This document shows positions 49,587 to 60,142 of a stretch of DNA of 64,000 bases, one piece after another. The DNA is from Haematobia irritans. Taxonomy: Eukaryota; Arthropoda; Insecta; Diptera; Muscidae. The notes under the pieces are model-generated. The model was given only the letters and a program-made list of their open reading frames with translations, made no database searches and was not told the origin of the DNA. The first letter of the stretch is position 1, and each line of letters opens with the position of its first letter. The stretch covers positions 47,357,096 through 47,421,095 of the forward strand of contig NC_134400.1 in NCBI RefSeq assembly GCF_050003625.1, given 5' to 3'. A program made the translations under genes and the position numbers.

Positions 49587-49659
49587 GGCACCGTGGAGCA
49601 TTGGTTGCAACGTCTGACTTGCATGCCAAGGGTCGTGGGTTCGATCCCTGCTTCGACCA
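49587..49659 (+). repeat. tRNA-like segment 2 (73 nt)
   Basis: GGCACCGTGGAGCATTGG, a TTGCATGCCAAG anticodon-like region, the B-box GGGTTCGATCCC and CTTCGACCA. It resembles the head of the SINE copies at 298 and 13342. It points away from segment 1 across a spacer of about 114 bp. Confidence 0.65.
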
Positions 49660-49991
49660 ACGTTTTTTTTTTTTTGCTTTTTTTGTACATATATTCCAGA
49701 TATGTTCGGAAGATTCCGAAAAAATGTTCAACATTACATTGTACTATATTAAATTTTGAACTGTAAAATGTGTCTTATTAAAGACCAAAAGTCAGAAAAG
49801 AACAGTGTTTGATATAAAAGAAATTGACTGTGTTGTTGTTTCAAAAATAACTTTTTTTATTGAAAAAATAAAAAAATTGTAACAAACGAATTTTTTTTGG
49901 TGATAAAAGTTTAAAATTTTCGAAGCAAACTCTAACAAAAGAAAAACGTTTTCGGTACACGTTTTCCAAACGTTTTTTTTTTCTTTGCGTG

Positions 49992-50206
49992 AATCTTCAA
50001 ATTCGACTTATTGGCATGTGATTTTTTGCGAATTGGTTCATATCGACTTATTATTTTAGTCTAAATCGTTTAATCACCAATTGATAGTGACAAAAATCGT
50101 AAATCTTTTTATACACATCACAATTTTGTAGTGACGTCAAAAGTCAACTTAACAATAATCTCTAACTCGAATGTCAAATTTGGAGAAAATTCAGATTCAA
50201 CCTAAG
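49992..50206. other. No recognised feature
   Basis: AT-rich spacer between a TIR element and a SINE tail. Confidence 0.4.
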
Positions 50207-50304
50207 CATGGAATCGGGCAGCGCTGAGTGATAAGAGAGATTTTTACAACTATTCACAATGGTCTGAAATAACGGGGTGTCATTGTACCTAGCCTAACCT
50301 AACT
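50207..50304 (+). repeat. SINE 3' fragment
   Basis: CATGGAATCGGGCAGCGCTG, AGTGATAAGAGAGA and a GTACCTAGCCTAACCTAAC end match the tail half of the SINE family. Confidence 0.8.
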
Positions 50305-51026
50305 TTTTGAAATAAAAAACAAAATTTCGAAAAAGTCGAAAGGGGAATGTAATGTAGAACTTTTTACCGCCAAAAACCATCTTTTCAATTGGCATTCAAG
50401 AAATAAAACAAATCATCTTTGACACTTCATTTCGTCCACACAGTCGCTGTTCAATTGCCAGATGCCAAGCAACTTTTCTAAATGAGCAATTTCAAAGACT
50501 AAAAAATATTTAACTACGAATACGATGAATAAAGTCATTGTAATGGAATGGGTCAAGAAACCACTGGTAGATAAAATTCGTGTAGCTTGCAATTCGATTT
50601 TTGATCAAATTAAAGGTGGTCACACCGGGCAAAAGCCAATGGATTCTAAAACTTAGATTTCTTCAACACATTTTGCCATTTCAATTTATGAATTAATATT
50701 TTCAAACAAAACAATTCTATATGACATACACATCTCTCTAAAATTTATATTCAATTGTTTTATCATAGCTTCAAGATATGGTCATAGTTGACACCATATT
50801 ATATTATCCGGCAACTATGTTTATGAGTCACGTTTTCATAACGCAAAACAAGTTTTTTTTAATTAAATGTCAAGAATGAATGAAATATATATTTTTGTAA
50901 GTGAAAAAATTGTTAGGAGAATAAAATCAATGACGGAATCTAAGCAAAATTAATGATCACTCACAAATCTGCACTATGGGAGTTACGTATAACTTAAGAT
51001 GAAATAAGATAGATGTTTTATATATA
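50305..51026. other. No recognised feature
   Basis: AT-rich DNA; nothing recognisable in either strand. Confidence 0.4.
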
Positions 51027-51235
51027 CACACAAAGAAAATTTCATTAAAAGTCATCCAACGAAAAATGTTCATTGATATAACGAAACGTTTTCATTAATA
51101 CAATTAAAATATTCGTTAATAGTATGAAACGTTACGCTGATTTGCAGAAAATTCGTTATATTAACGAAAAAATTCGTTGCATTAACGAATTTGTTTCATT
51201 GGCTGACTTTTAATAGAAAACTTTTTCTATTAGTG
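51027..51235. mobile_element. 209-bp TA-flanked MITE
   Basis: CACACAAAGAAAATTTC at the left. The right end GACTTTTAATAGAAAAC...TATTAGTG shows the inverted AAAAGTCA arm. TA flanks at 51025-51026 and 51236-51237. Interior rich in AACGAA/TTCGTT. Confidence 0.75.
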
Positions 51236-51237
51236 TA

Positions 51238-51665
51238 GCAGTCGATAAGTAAAGAGGGTCACATTTGAACTGGATCAGATGAAATTTGTTCCTTCATGAA
51301 GCTTTAGAAGTTAAATCTTGGGGGTCGGTTTATATGGGAGCTACATATATTTTACAATTGTGGATTGGTATGGACCAATTTTTGGATGGTTGTAGCATAT
51401 ACTAACAACAATTTTCTCTTCAAAGAGGCTCTGCAGACAAATCTGGGGGTGGGCCCATTTGCAATACCACCAGACCAACATCAATAACAACTACGTATAC
51501 CAAGTTTCAAGTCGATAGTTTGTTTTGTTGAAGTTAGCGTGATTTCAACAGACGGACGGACATCGCTAGATCGACTCAGAGTTTCATCACGGCCTAGAAT
51601 ATATATACTTTATGGGGTCTGAGACCAATATTTCGATATGTAACAAACCGAATGACAAAGTCTTC
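51238..51665 (+). repeat. Family A fragment
   Basis: GGATCAGATGAAATTTGTTC, GGGGGTCGGTTTATATGGG, GACGGACGGACATCGC and AATATTTCGATATGTAAC in family order. It lacks the 5' end and the final GGTGGAGGGTA. Confidence 0.75.
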
Positions 51666-51768
51666 AGAGTTTTTGTCAGCCTTATAATTTATTATGAAAT
51701 AATTCATTTCATAGACGGTATGAAAATTTCTTTAATTAGTTAAAAATATTCATAGATCATCAATATCT

Positions 51769-51813
51769 AGAAAACACCATATACATACGACTTTACAGTA
51801 TATGGTGTTTTCT
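51769..51813. repeat. 16-bp perfect hairpin
   Basis: AGAAAACACCATATAC (51769-51784) pairs perfectly with GTATATGGTGTTTTCT (51798-51813) around a 13-nt loop. It sits in AT-rich DNA related to 54360-54590. Confidence 0.85.
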
Positions 51814-52340
51814 CGATTTTGATAAACATTTCTTAAATTTCCCAGCATTCAATAAAATGTTCATCAAAACTGAAACAAGACACTGAAACGTTCAACAAAA
51901 TTAACGAAAGCTTAATCAAATTAAAATAAATTTATGAATTACTTCACCCAAGACCACAATGAAAGAAAATGTAGGTTTATTTTAGAAAATTTTAACTAAA
52001 ATAGTTTTCTTATTGTACCTTATTACAAATAAGTTAATACTTTTTATCAAATTGAAGAACATTTATTAAAAATAATAATTTTTTTTCTGTTGTTTAAGAA
52101 AATTTCATATGTCGAAGAAAAAAAATGGATTTAAAAATTGTTAAATGAACTCAATTAAAGCCAACTTCGTCCATTTTAGGAAAACATGAATTATTTTATT
52201 TTTTTTAGTAAAATTGTGCACTATATTTGTACTGTTTTCTTATTTTTAATTTACGTCACTAAAGTTGAGAAAAGGTGAGAAACATTTCTCACATTGGACA
52301 CAATTTACCTAAAATCAAGTAATTTTTATGAACTAAAATA
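51814..52340. other. AT-rich repeat remnants
   Basis: 51830-51940 (TTTCTTAAATTTCCCAGCA, AATGTTCATCAAAAC) matches 54483-54580. 51950-52330 has no gene and resembles 37200-37440 only loosely. Confidence 0.4.
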
Positions 52341-52353
52341 AAGTTCAAAAAAG

Positions 52354-52371
52354 GGGGCGCATTAGCGCCCC
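52354..52371 (-). repeat. GC-rich hairpin with T-run
   Basis: GGGGCGC, a 4-nt loop and GCGCCCC. On the minus strand it is followed by a T-run (CCCCCTTTTTT). It lies about 95 bp past the DD37E transposase stop in very AT-rich surroundings. Confidence 0.7.
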
Positions 52372-52465
52372 AAATTTTCTCAAAACATAATAATTCCATA
52401 AATTATAGGCAAATTAAATTTCTTTTTCAAGTTCAATTAGTATCAAATTCAGGAAAAATATTCAG

Positions 52466-53484
52466 TTAGGCTTTCGCTTTTCCAAATCCGAATTGCCGGG
52501 CCTCACACTTGACACCTGCCATCATATTTTGTACAGCCACCTTGTCCACCTTCTTCGCCGCAGAAAGCCAGTTTGCCTTGAACTACTGCTTGTCCTTAGC
52601 AGTTTTTTGGTCTTCTTTAGGTTCCGCTTGACAATAGCCCAGTATTTCTCAATTGGGCGGAGCTCTGGCGTGTTGGGAGGGTTCTTGCCCTTGGGAACCA
52701 CCTGCACGTGGTTGGCGGCGTACCACTCCATGGCCTTTTTTCCGTAATGGCAAGATGCCAAATCCGGCCAAAACAGTACGGAACAACCGTGTTTCTTCAG
52801 GAAAGGCAGCAGACGTTTATTCAAACACTCTTTCACGTAAATTTCTTGGTTGACAGTCCCGGAAGCTATGAAAATGCTGCTTTTCAAGCCACACGTGCAG
52901 ATGGCTTGCCAAACCAGATATTTCTTTGCGAACTTTGACAGTTTTATGTGCTTGAAAGTATCTGCTACCTTTCCCCTTCCTTTTGCCGTATAAAACTCCT
53001 GTCCCGGAAGCTGCTTGTAGTCGGCTTTGACGTAGGTTTCGTCGTCCATTACCACGCAGTCAAACTTCGTCAGCATCGTCGTGTACAGCCTCCGGGATCG
53101 CGCTTTGGCCATCGTATTTTGTTTATCATCGCGATTTGGAGTCACTACTTTCTTGTAAGTCGATAGTCCGGCTCGTTTTTTGGCTCGATGCACGGTTGTA
53201 GACGATACACCCAGCTTATTTGCGGCATCTCGGAGAGAGAGGTTAGGGTTTCGCTTAAAAATACCGGCAACTCTCTTTGTCGTCTCAGCGGCTTCCGGTT
53301 TTCGATTTCCCCCCGATCCAGACTTCCTGGCTGTCGACAAACGTTCCCCAAACACTTTAATTACATTTGTAACGGTTGATTTGGCAACTTTTAGCGATTT
53401 TGCCAGCTTTGCGTGAGAGTAGCTCGGATTTTCGCGATGCGCGAGCAAAATTTTGATACGCTGCTCCTCTTGCTTGGACGGCAT
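52466..53484 (-). pseudogene. DD37E Tc1/mariner transposase, nearly full length with one frameshift and one stop
   Basis: Start MPSKQEEQRIKI at 53484. The N-terminal part has paired helix-turn-helix domains (HAKLAKSLKVAKSTVTNV; SLRDAANKLGVSSTTVHRAK). Catalytic blocks: VVMDDETYVKAD (first Asp), VLFWPDLASCHYGKKA (second Asp), NTPELRPIEKYW (Glu). I count 37 residues between the second Asp and the Glu, the spacing of the DD37E family first reported from mosquitoes. The frame breaks at about 52620. In the next frame KTAKDKQ, a stop, then FKANWLSAAKKVDKVAVQNM runs to GFGKAKA and a natural stop at 52466-52468. Full-length protein would be about 339 residues. Only two lesions, so this is the youngest transposase in the window. 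Confidence 0.92.
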
Positions 53485-53635
53485 TTTGACAACTGAAGAG
53501 TGAATTCCAAAATCAAAATAGGAGCAACATTCTACACACACACCTTCAAAATGAGGGGTGTTCAGGTTTTTTAAATGCAAAATTTAAAGAAATACGTAAA
53601 GTTTATATTGACCAAATTTTGACCGTATCACCCTT
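53485..53635 (-). mobile_element. 5' terminal region of the DD37E element
   Basis: On the minus strand the end reads AAAGGGTGATACGGTCAAAA followed by TTTGGTCAATATAAAC. No matching inverted end could be found downstream of the stop (52330-52465), so the 3' terminus appears lost or too diverged. It abuts a truncated family B copy at 53636. Confidence 0.7.
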
Positions 53636-54356
53636 TATGTCCGAAGCATGTCCGTCTATATGTCTGTTGTAATCACGGTACAGCCTTCAATAATGGCGCT
53701 ATCGTCCTGAAATTTGGCACAGATTCGTCTTTTGTTTGCAGGCAGGTCGAGTTTGAAGATGGGCTATATCGGTCCAAATTTTGATATAGTCTCCATATAA
53801 ACCGACCTCCCGATTTGGGGTCTTGGGCTTATAAAAACTGTAATTTTTATCCATTTTGTCTGAAATTGGAAATCTAGAGGTATTTTAGGACCATCAAAAA
53901 GTGTACCGAAAATGGTGCCTATCGGTCCATGTTTTGGTATAGCACTTATTGAGGGCATCGAAAGCGCACTGATCATGAAAATTGCTTGACACTGAATGCA
54001 AAATTTCCAGATTTTACTTCTCGTAATTGGGATGAAAATCCACAGATTTTAGATTTCAAACCAAGGCGTTGTTATTTCCTCATTTTCTTGCACACTTAAA
54101 AGAGATGTTTATGATTCGTCTAAAACTCAAACAAAAAATGGTTCTTATAAATTCAGAATCTGATCTAGTCTTCATAGGTAAAATCTTTACATTTATCTGT
54201 GGGAAGCGTACTGGTTGAACTGATCTGCTTGGGAACATATCTGTCATCAAACTCTCCTGAAATTTTCAAAGGAAACTATTATATTCGATTTATGGTGGTG
54301 GTTACTTAAGATTCGGCCCGGCCGAACTTACTACTGTATATACTTGTTTTGAGTAT
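53636..54356 (-). repeat. Family B fragment
   Basis: Minus-strand reading gives TTCGGCCGGGCCGAATC near 54320-54345 and interior modules (TCTAGATTTCCAATTTCA) as in 7311-9031. Confidence 0.8.
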
Positions 54357-54589
54357 GTCTGCTTCATTATGTATTTTGAAATATTTAATAGAACTCGATG
54401 AAATGTTTCACAAAAAATAATCATTTGTTTTTTTTCGTAGAATGTATGAACATTTCTTCAATTTGTAAAATTTCTCACATCACATTTCTTAAATTTCCCA
54501 GCACTCAATGAAATGTTCTACAAAACTAAAAAATGCTCTTAAACATTCATCAAAATTAATGAAAGTTTCATAAAATTAAAAAAAAAAAA
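54357..54589. repeat. Left half of an AT-rich repeat interrupted by family A
   Basis: TTTCTTAAATTTCCCAGCA and ATTCATCAAAATTAATGAAAG match 51830-51930. The A-rich run leads into the family A copy; similar sequence resumes at 55560. Confidence 0.5.
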
Positions 54590-55558
54590 CAAGTATAAAC
54601 GGCCGTAAGTTCGGCCAGGCCGAATCTTATGTACCCTCCACCATGGATTGCATAGAAACTTCTACGAAAGACTGTTATACACAATCGAATTACTTGGGTT
54701 GTGGAATCTTAAATCGTTTTCTAAATTGTGAGTTAGTCCATACGTGGTATATATTAGACAAAAATGTGTGTAAGTCTACAAATAATTACGAATCGATATG
54801 GACTTTTGCACGGTACGTAGGGAGCCAAAATTGATATATGGGTGACGCTTATATGGGGGCTATATACAATTATGAACTTGATATGGACCAATTTTTGTGT
54901 GATTGGGGATCGATTTATCTGAGGGCTATATATAACTATAGACCGATATGGACCTAGTTAGGGATGGTTGTTAACGGCCATATACTAGCACAATGTACCA
55001 AATTTCAACTGACTCGGATGAAATTTGCTCATCCAAGAGGTTCCAAAACCAAATCTCGGGATCGGTTTATATGGGGGTTATATATGATTATGGACTGATA
55101 TGGACCACTTTTGGCATGATTGTTAAATATCATATAGTAAAACCGCGTACCAAATTTCAACCAGATCGGATGAATTTTGCTTCTCCAAAAGGCACCGGAG
55201 GTCAAATCTGGGGATCGGTATATATGGGAGCTATATATAATTATGAACTGACATGAACCAATTCTCGCATGGTTGTTGGATACCATATACTAACATCATG
55301 TACCAAATTTCAACCGAATCGGATGAATTTTGCTCTTCCAAGGGGCTCCGAAGGTCAAATCTGGGGATCGGTTATATGGGGGCTATATATAATTATGGAC
55401 CAATTTCGAACAAATTTGCATGGGTATTTGAGGCCATACATTAACACCACGTATCAACTGATTTCAACTTTATGGGGTCTTAGAGCAATATTTCGATGTG
55501 TTACAAACGGAATGACAAAGTTAATATACCCCCCATCCTATGGTGGAGGGTATAAAAA
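54590..55558 (+). repeat. Family A repeat, complete copy
   Basis: Begins CAAGTATAAACGGCCGTAAG, then TTCGGCCAGGCCGAA (perfect 7-bp-arm hairpin) and TACCCTCCACCATGG. It ends CATCCTATGGTGGAGGGTA. Interior modules of about 160 bp carry GACCGATATGGACC and CAAATCTGGGGATCGGT. No coding sequence. Confidence 0.85.
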
Positions 55559-55559
55559 T

Positions 55560-55788
55560 ATGAATTTGTTTCAAAATTGTCGATGTTGATGGAAATTCAT
55601 CAAATGAAGAATTTTCATCGAAATAAAGATACTTTCTTAATTTTTTCCCCAATTCAATTAATAGTATATCAGTATCCACGTACTCTCCAAACTGAAAAGA
55701 GTACATTCTTCAACAGCATCATCAAATTAAGGAAAGTGTATGAATTTTATTCGTTTGCATTGATTTTTTAATTTTTTCGGTTTTAATC
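55560..55788. repeat. Right half of the AT-rich repeat
   Basis: GAAATTCATCAAATGAAG and AATTAAGGAAAGTGTATGAA motifs continue the family seen at 51830 and 54483. Confidence 0.4.
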
Positions 55789-55789
55789 A

Positions 55790-56365
55790 CCCAGCGAAAA
55801 AAGAGTCGCCAAAAAAGTAATGAAAATGTTCTTTTTGGATCCGGAAGTGGTGCAAAATTGACGCAGAAGCGATGAATTTGACATGGGCTTGTCATAGGAC
55901 GGAAGTTCTCCATTTCTACAGCTGTTGCACTGAATTTGCATCACTTCTTTAGGTGTGCTCCAAACTCAATGTTTTGGATGTAAATTTAAAAATTCTGTGA
56001 TATTTTATCAAATAAATAATTTTCATAATTTTTTATAATTTTTAACAGATTTTTACGTCTGTCGGAAACGTTTCACCTCAAATATTTTCAAAAATTCACA
56101 ATTTTTTCAGATTGGATTTAGCATTTTTTTCGACAAAATTTAAATGATTTCTATCATTTGATGAATTCTTACTCTGTTTTTAACCTATTTGAAACAAAAA
56201 AAAGTTAAAATTACCCATTAAAGTATGAAAAACCCAAGTTACAAAAAAATTGAATTAAAAGAACTTCCTGGGTAGTTTAAATAAAGAACATCATTGGGAG
56301 TGCATCTTTTGGAAGTGCTTTTAAAGTTGTGCCTTTGGAAGAACTTCCAATTTTTTTTTGCTGGG
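55790..56365 (+). mobile_element. Family F element, complete (576 bp)
   Basis: Termini CCCAGCGAAAAAAGAG and TTTTTTTTTGCTGGG. Contains TTTTTGGATCCGGAAGTG and GGAAGAACTTCC. The inverted copy at 61713-62287 is 575 bp long, supporting the boundaries. No transposase. Confidence 0.85.
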
Positions 56366-57419
56366 CAGTTATTTGGACACCCTATACTAACAATGTATAT
56401 TCAGAGGAATGCCATTTAAAAATATTTATCAAAAGATATAATTTTCAAATTAACAAAAAAAAACAACAAATATTATATAATAAAATAAAATCTTAAATAA
56501 ATTTAAATCATTTACAACTTTACTTACCCTTTATTAATAACGAAAATCGGGAATTTTCACTTTGTCAAATGTGCAATTTTCCAAAATAAAATGTCGATGG
56601 AATTTTTTAATGGCAGCTAGTTTAACGTGCTTGCTTTATGGATGGTAATATAACATCCATAGATAATTCCATGTAATGCGTGTTAACTGGAAATTCGCTA
56701 CCTTGGTAGGCTGATGATGGTTGTCTGGGTTAAATTAATTTGTTGCTTATCAGATGGCTAAGGAAAAATTTATTCAGCCTTTTCAATACTTCCTTGTGTG
56801 TACGAGTGATGTACAAGTAGCCCACATATGAATACGGTTTGATTGAATGAATGTTGTTGATTTTTTCAATAAGGTTTTATAACTTTTTTGTATCTAACAC
56901 TTTTGGTTTAGCATAAACTTGTATTGCTTGATTTTTTTAGGATTTTCTTTTTATTTTGATAGCTGGAAATGGAAAATTATGTTTTAACTTATTTGATTGT
57001 TTTTTCAATATTTTTTGAACTTTTACATTTTTATCTTTTAAAGAGTGGTTAGATAAAATATGTTTAATAGATTTCCATACGTTATATTTCTAGATTTTTT
57101 TTATTTTATTTATAATTTGGAGCTAATTATTGTTTTTGTTTTTTTTTTTTGCATCCGCCTTTCTAATGTTAATACTTGTTTACTTCTAATTGAAATAATG
57201 GTTTATACACGCCATCATAGGATTCATAATTAATACTTCATTTTACTAAATATATAAGACTTGTGGCGTTATCGAAAATTCTTGCAAAATATGATGTGCT
57301 ATGTGCTATGTTTCAAGCAAAAAAGGCTTTAAACTAAAGTGTTGAAAGAGATCTTGTATTTTTTTACAAAAAGTCAACAAATTTGAAAACGATTTCATTA
57401 ATTTTGAAGAATTATTTAG
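56366..57419. other. No recognised feature
   Basis: Very AT-rich, T-run-laden DNA (56880-57180). No coding frame stands out. Confidence 0.45.
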
Positions 57420-58035
57420 AATTATTGGAGCCAAGTTGACCTTAGTCCAACAAAATTTTCTTTCATGCACTCAAAAAACAAAAAGTTTACTTGGATCCAA
57501 AGATTTTGACCTTCCTTTAATGGTATTGTTTCCGAGTGAATTTGGAATAAAGATCTCATGTATCGAATTTTCATTATCTTTTCCCGGTATATTAATTAAG
57601 CTATTCACGTACAAACAAATACCAGTTCAACAAAATTATAACGGATACTTCAAAGTAAGAAATGTTTTCCATACAAATTTTTTAAATAAATGTGCAAAAT
57701 CCTCAAAATAACTTCCAGCCTATAATTGAAGCCTTTTTATCTTAAATCTAAAGATTCAATATTTCAGTTAATTTAAGGACAATATCTTAAAATCAAAATG
57801 TGCTTCTTAACTTTAAAAAAATTTGGCCTTAGATCAAAGACATACGACTTTAATGGAGGAACGCAAATTTCCAAAATATAAATATTTCTTTTTTTGGAAA
57901 AATTGATTATAAACTTTTTTTAATTAAAATTTCATTATTTTAAAGAAATTTGTCTTTAATATTGGGTAAATTACCCATACTAAAATTTAGGTTGCGTAAT
58001 ATTTAATGCCACATACATATTTTTCGGTGTGTAGA
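57420..58035 (+). repeat. Family G copy, longest
   Basis: Reference copy for the G fragments at 4040, 36440 and 61484. Starts near CCAAGTTGACCTTAG and ends at a TTTTTCGGTGTG terminus. The open frame 57436-57711 is not shared with the other copies and is not considered coding. Confidence 0.65.
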
Positions 58036-58931
58036 GACTATTATAAGAGTAAAACGACTTCATTTATATGAAGAGGTTTCGATTTGCTCAGTCTACAAAA
58101 AATCATTAGGTAAAATCGTTCCAACACTTGTCACAAATTCGGGTTTACTTGGTCTTAAAAAAAATACTTTATTACAAAAGGGAATTTCGTTTGTCTAAAT
58201 ATTCGTTCCCAAGGAAAGTATTTTTCTTTGGGTGTTGTAACAAAAAATAATATTAAAAGATTGTACATTCAATCAAAGATTTTGACCTTCCCTTAAAGAT
58301 TTAGGTATTGGTTCCGAGCCAAAGATGCTGCTTCTTTAAAAAGACGTTTTTTAGGAAGCTACTTAGCCTTGCAAGAAATTTATCGATGAATTTATAAAGA
58401 AATGTCGCATTTCAATGCGCTTCTTTCATATATGTGGATAGCATGAAATCGTATCTTGTCCCATAGATCGTAAGAAGTCGTGATAAAATACACAAACAAC
58501 TCTTCTTTACAGGAGTGCAACCTTGTAAGCAAGAGACGAAGCACTCGCTTAACCTAGTGCAACTCAGCTGCGCTAATTTCAGCACCACCATTATTTACAT
58601 ATTTTAAGTACGTTGTACATCTTATATGTGTAGAATGAAGCGCTGTATTCTGCACTAAAAAATGTTTTTTAATTTCAAAAAACGAAAAAAAATGTTAAAC
58701 CAAAAAATCTTCAAAATAACTATTAGCCGATTTGTGAAGCTCTTTTATCTTTTGCCCTTGTTATTTTGTACGTTGCGTGTCCTAAAATTTAGGAATATTC
58801 GCGTATGCAAAATGAATCATAAAAAATAAAACAAAAAGCTCCAAACAAGCTAAGATTAATTTTGAGCATGTTTGGTATAAATTGTTTTAATTAATAAAAC
58901 ATTTTTACTATGAAGTATGATTTAATACATA
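58036..58931. other. No recognised gene
   Basis: AT-rich sequence. 58140-58330 repeats phrases of family G (AAAGATTTTGACCTTCC, TTGGTTCCGAGCC), so part is degraded G. Confidence 0.4.
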
Positions 58932-59262
58932 CACACAAAGAAAAAAAACGTTTGGAAAACGTGTACCGGAAACGGTTTTCTTTTGTTAGAGTTTTTTGAA
59001 TTGCTTCGAAAATTTTAAACTTTTATCACCAAAAAAATTCGTTTGTTACAAAATTTTTATTATTTCAATAAAAAAAGTTATTTTTTAAACAACACAGTCC
59101 ATTTCGTTTATATCAAACATTGTTCTTTTCTGACTTTAGGTCTTTAATAAGGCACATTTAACAGTTCAACATTTAATATACTACAATGCAATGTTGAACA
59201 TTTTTTTCGGAATCTTCCGAACATATCTGGAATATATTAAACAAAAAACCAAAAAAAAACTT

Positions 59263-59335
59263 TGGTCGCATCAGGGATCGAACCCACGACCCTTGGCATG
59301 CAAGTCGGACGTAGCAACCACTGCTCCACGGTGCC
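59263..59335 (-). repeat. tRNA-like segment, SINE-head type
   Basis: Minus-strand GGCACCGTGGAGCAGTGG, TTGCATGCCAAGGGTCG, GGGTTCGATCCC. Counterpart of 49587-49659. Confidence 0.65.
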
Positions 59336-59449
59336 AAACTAAATGTTTGTTTCTGTTAAATAAACTTTGTTTATTCGGTTCGTGGGCGCCGCAAGCTACG
59401 CTATATAAATATAACTTATATGGATATTTATCTATTGATGACCATAACA

Positions 59450-59520
59450 GGTACATAGCTCAGTGGTTAGTGTGTTGGCTTACAAAGTGCATGGTCCGCG
59501 GTTCGATTCTCGTCCAGGCG
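59450..59520 (+). repeat. tRNA-like segment, second type
   Basis: GGTACATAGCTCAGTGG with A-box and GGTTCGATTCTCG B-box. Followed by AAAGGTAAAG and ATAATTTCTTCTACATTG, as at 34115-34185. Counterpart of 49401-49472. Confidence 0.7.
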
Positions 59521-59656
59521 AAAGGTAAAGAAATTTTAAAAATTTATAAAATCGTATAATTTCTTCTACATTGTTGGTATTACAGCGTATTACATGAGAA
59601 ACGAACTTTGTTTGTCTAAAATTTCGTTTGGAAGGAAAGAATTATTTTTTTGCGTG

Positions 59657-60142
59657 TATGAGATTTTTTTCCTAATTTTAACTTTATAGAACCTAAGTTT
59701 ATAGCACTCTAAAAATTTCTTGAGATAATGTCAAAAATCTTGGGATCCAAGTTAACTTATTATGATTGTATTTACACACAAGGAAAAGCTATTATCCTCC
59801 GGATAGAAGAGTTTTTGGCGTAAAAAGAAAACTTCCATTGTCTAAAATTTCGTTCTTCATAAAAGCATTTTTTAGTGTACTCTGAAAATGTTAAGTATTT
59901 TTTTTTTAATTTTACGATACATAAATAAATTTTAGTAAAAAGAGAGTTCATAATCTTTGCTTTGAAAAAAATTTCCTTTACATTTAGGACAGGAAATTTT
60001 AAAATTAACATTTCTCCGTTAAAGTCATATGTGTTTACCACAAAGACACTTTTCTTAAAACAATGAAACACATTTATACATTAAAGAAATGATCTTTAAA
60101 TTAATTAACTGATATATTGAATCTTTGAATATAAAATATAAA
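59657..60142. other. No recognised gene; G-like remnants
   Basis: Contains AATCTTGGGATCCAAGTTAA, loosely related to family G. The short minus-strand frame 59772-60071 is not recognised. Confidence 0.35.

Larger units (their letters stand above)
49097..49991. mobile_element. 895-bp TIR element with two opposed tRNA-like modules, copy 1
   Basis: Left end CACGCAAAAAAATAATTC, right end (inverted) CACGCAAAGAAAAAAAAACG. TA at 49095-49096; the right flank is AA. The interior carries one tRNA-like segment on the minus strand (49401-49472) and one on the plus strand (49587-49659). An inverted, 725-bp copy lies at 58932-59656. The present copy has about 180 bp more at the left. Confidence 0.85.
58932..59656. 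mobile_element. 725-bp TIR element with two tRNA-like modules, copy 2 (inverted)
   Basis: CACACAAAGAAAAAAAACG at the left and AATTATTTTTTTGCGTG at the right. TA on both sides (58930-58931, 59657-59658). tRNA-like segments at 59263-59335 (minus) and 59450-59520 (plus). It matches 49097-49991 in reverse with about 180 bp missing. Confidence 0.87.

Noticed and set aside
49401..49659. Functional tRNA genes
   Set aside because: A and B boxes are good, but anticodon and acceptor stems do not pair, and both lie inside a repeated TIR element.
52493..53416. Several plus-strand frames opposite the DD37E transposase
   Set aside because: They are antisense shadows of the transposase frame, without motifs of their own.
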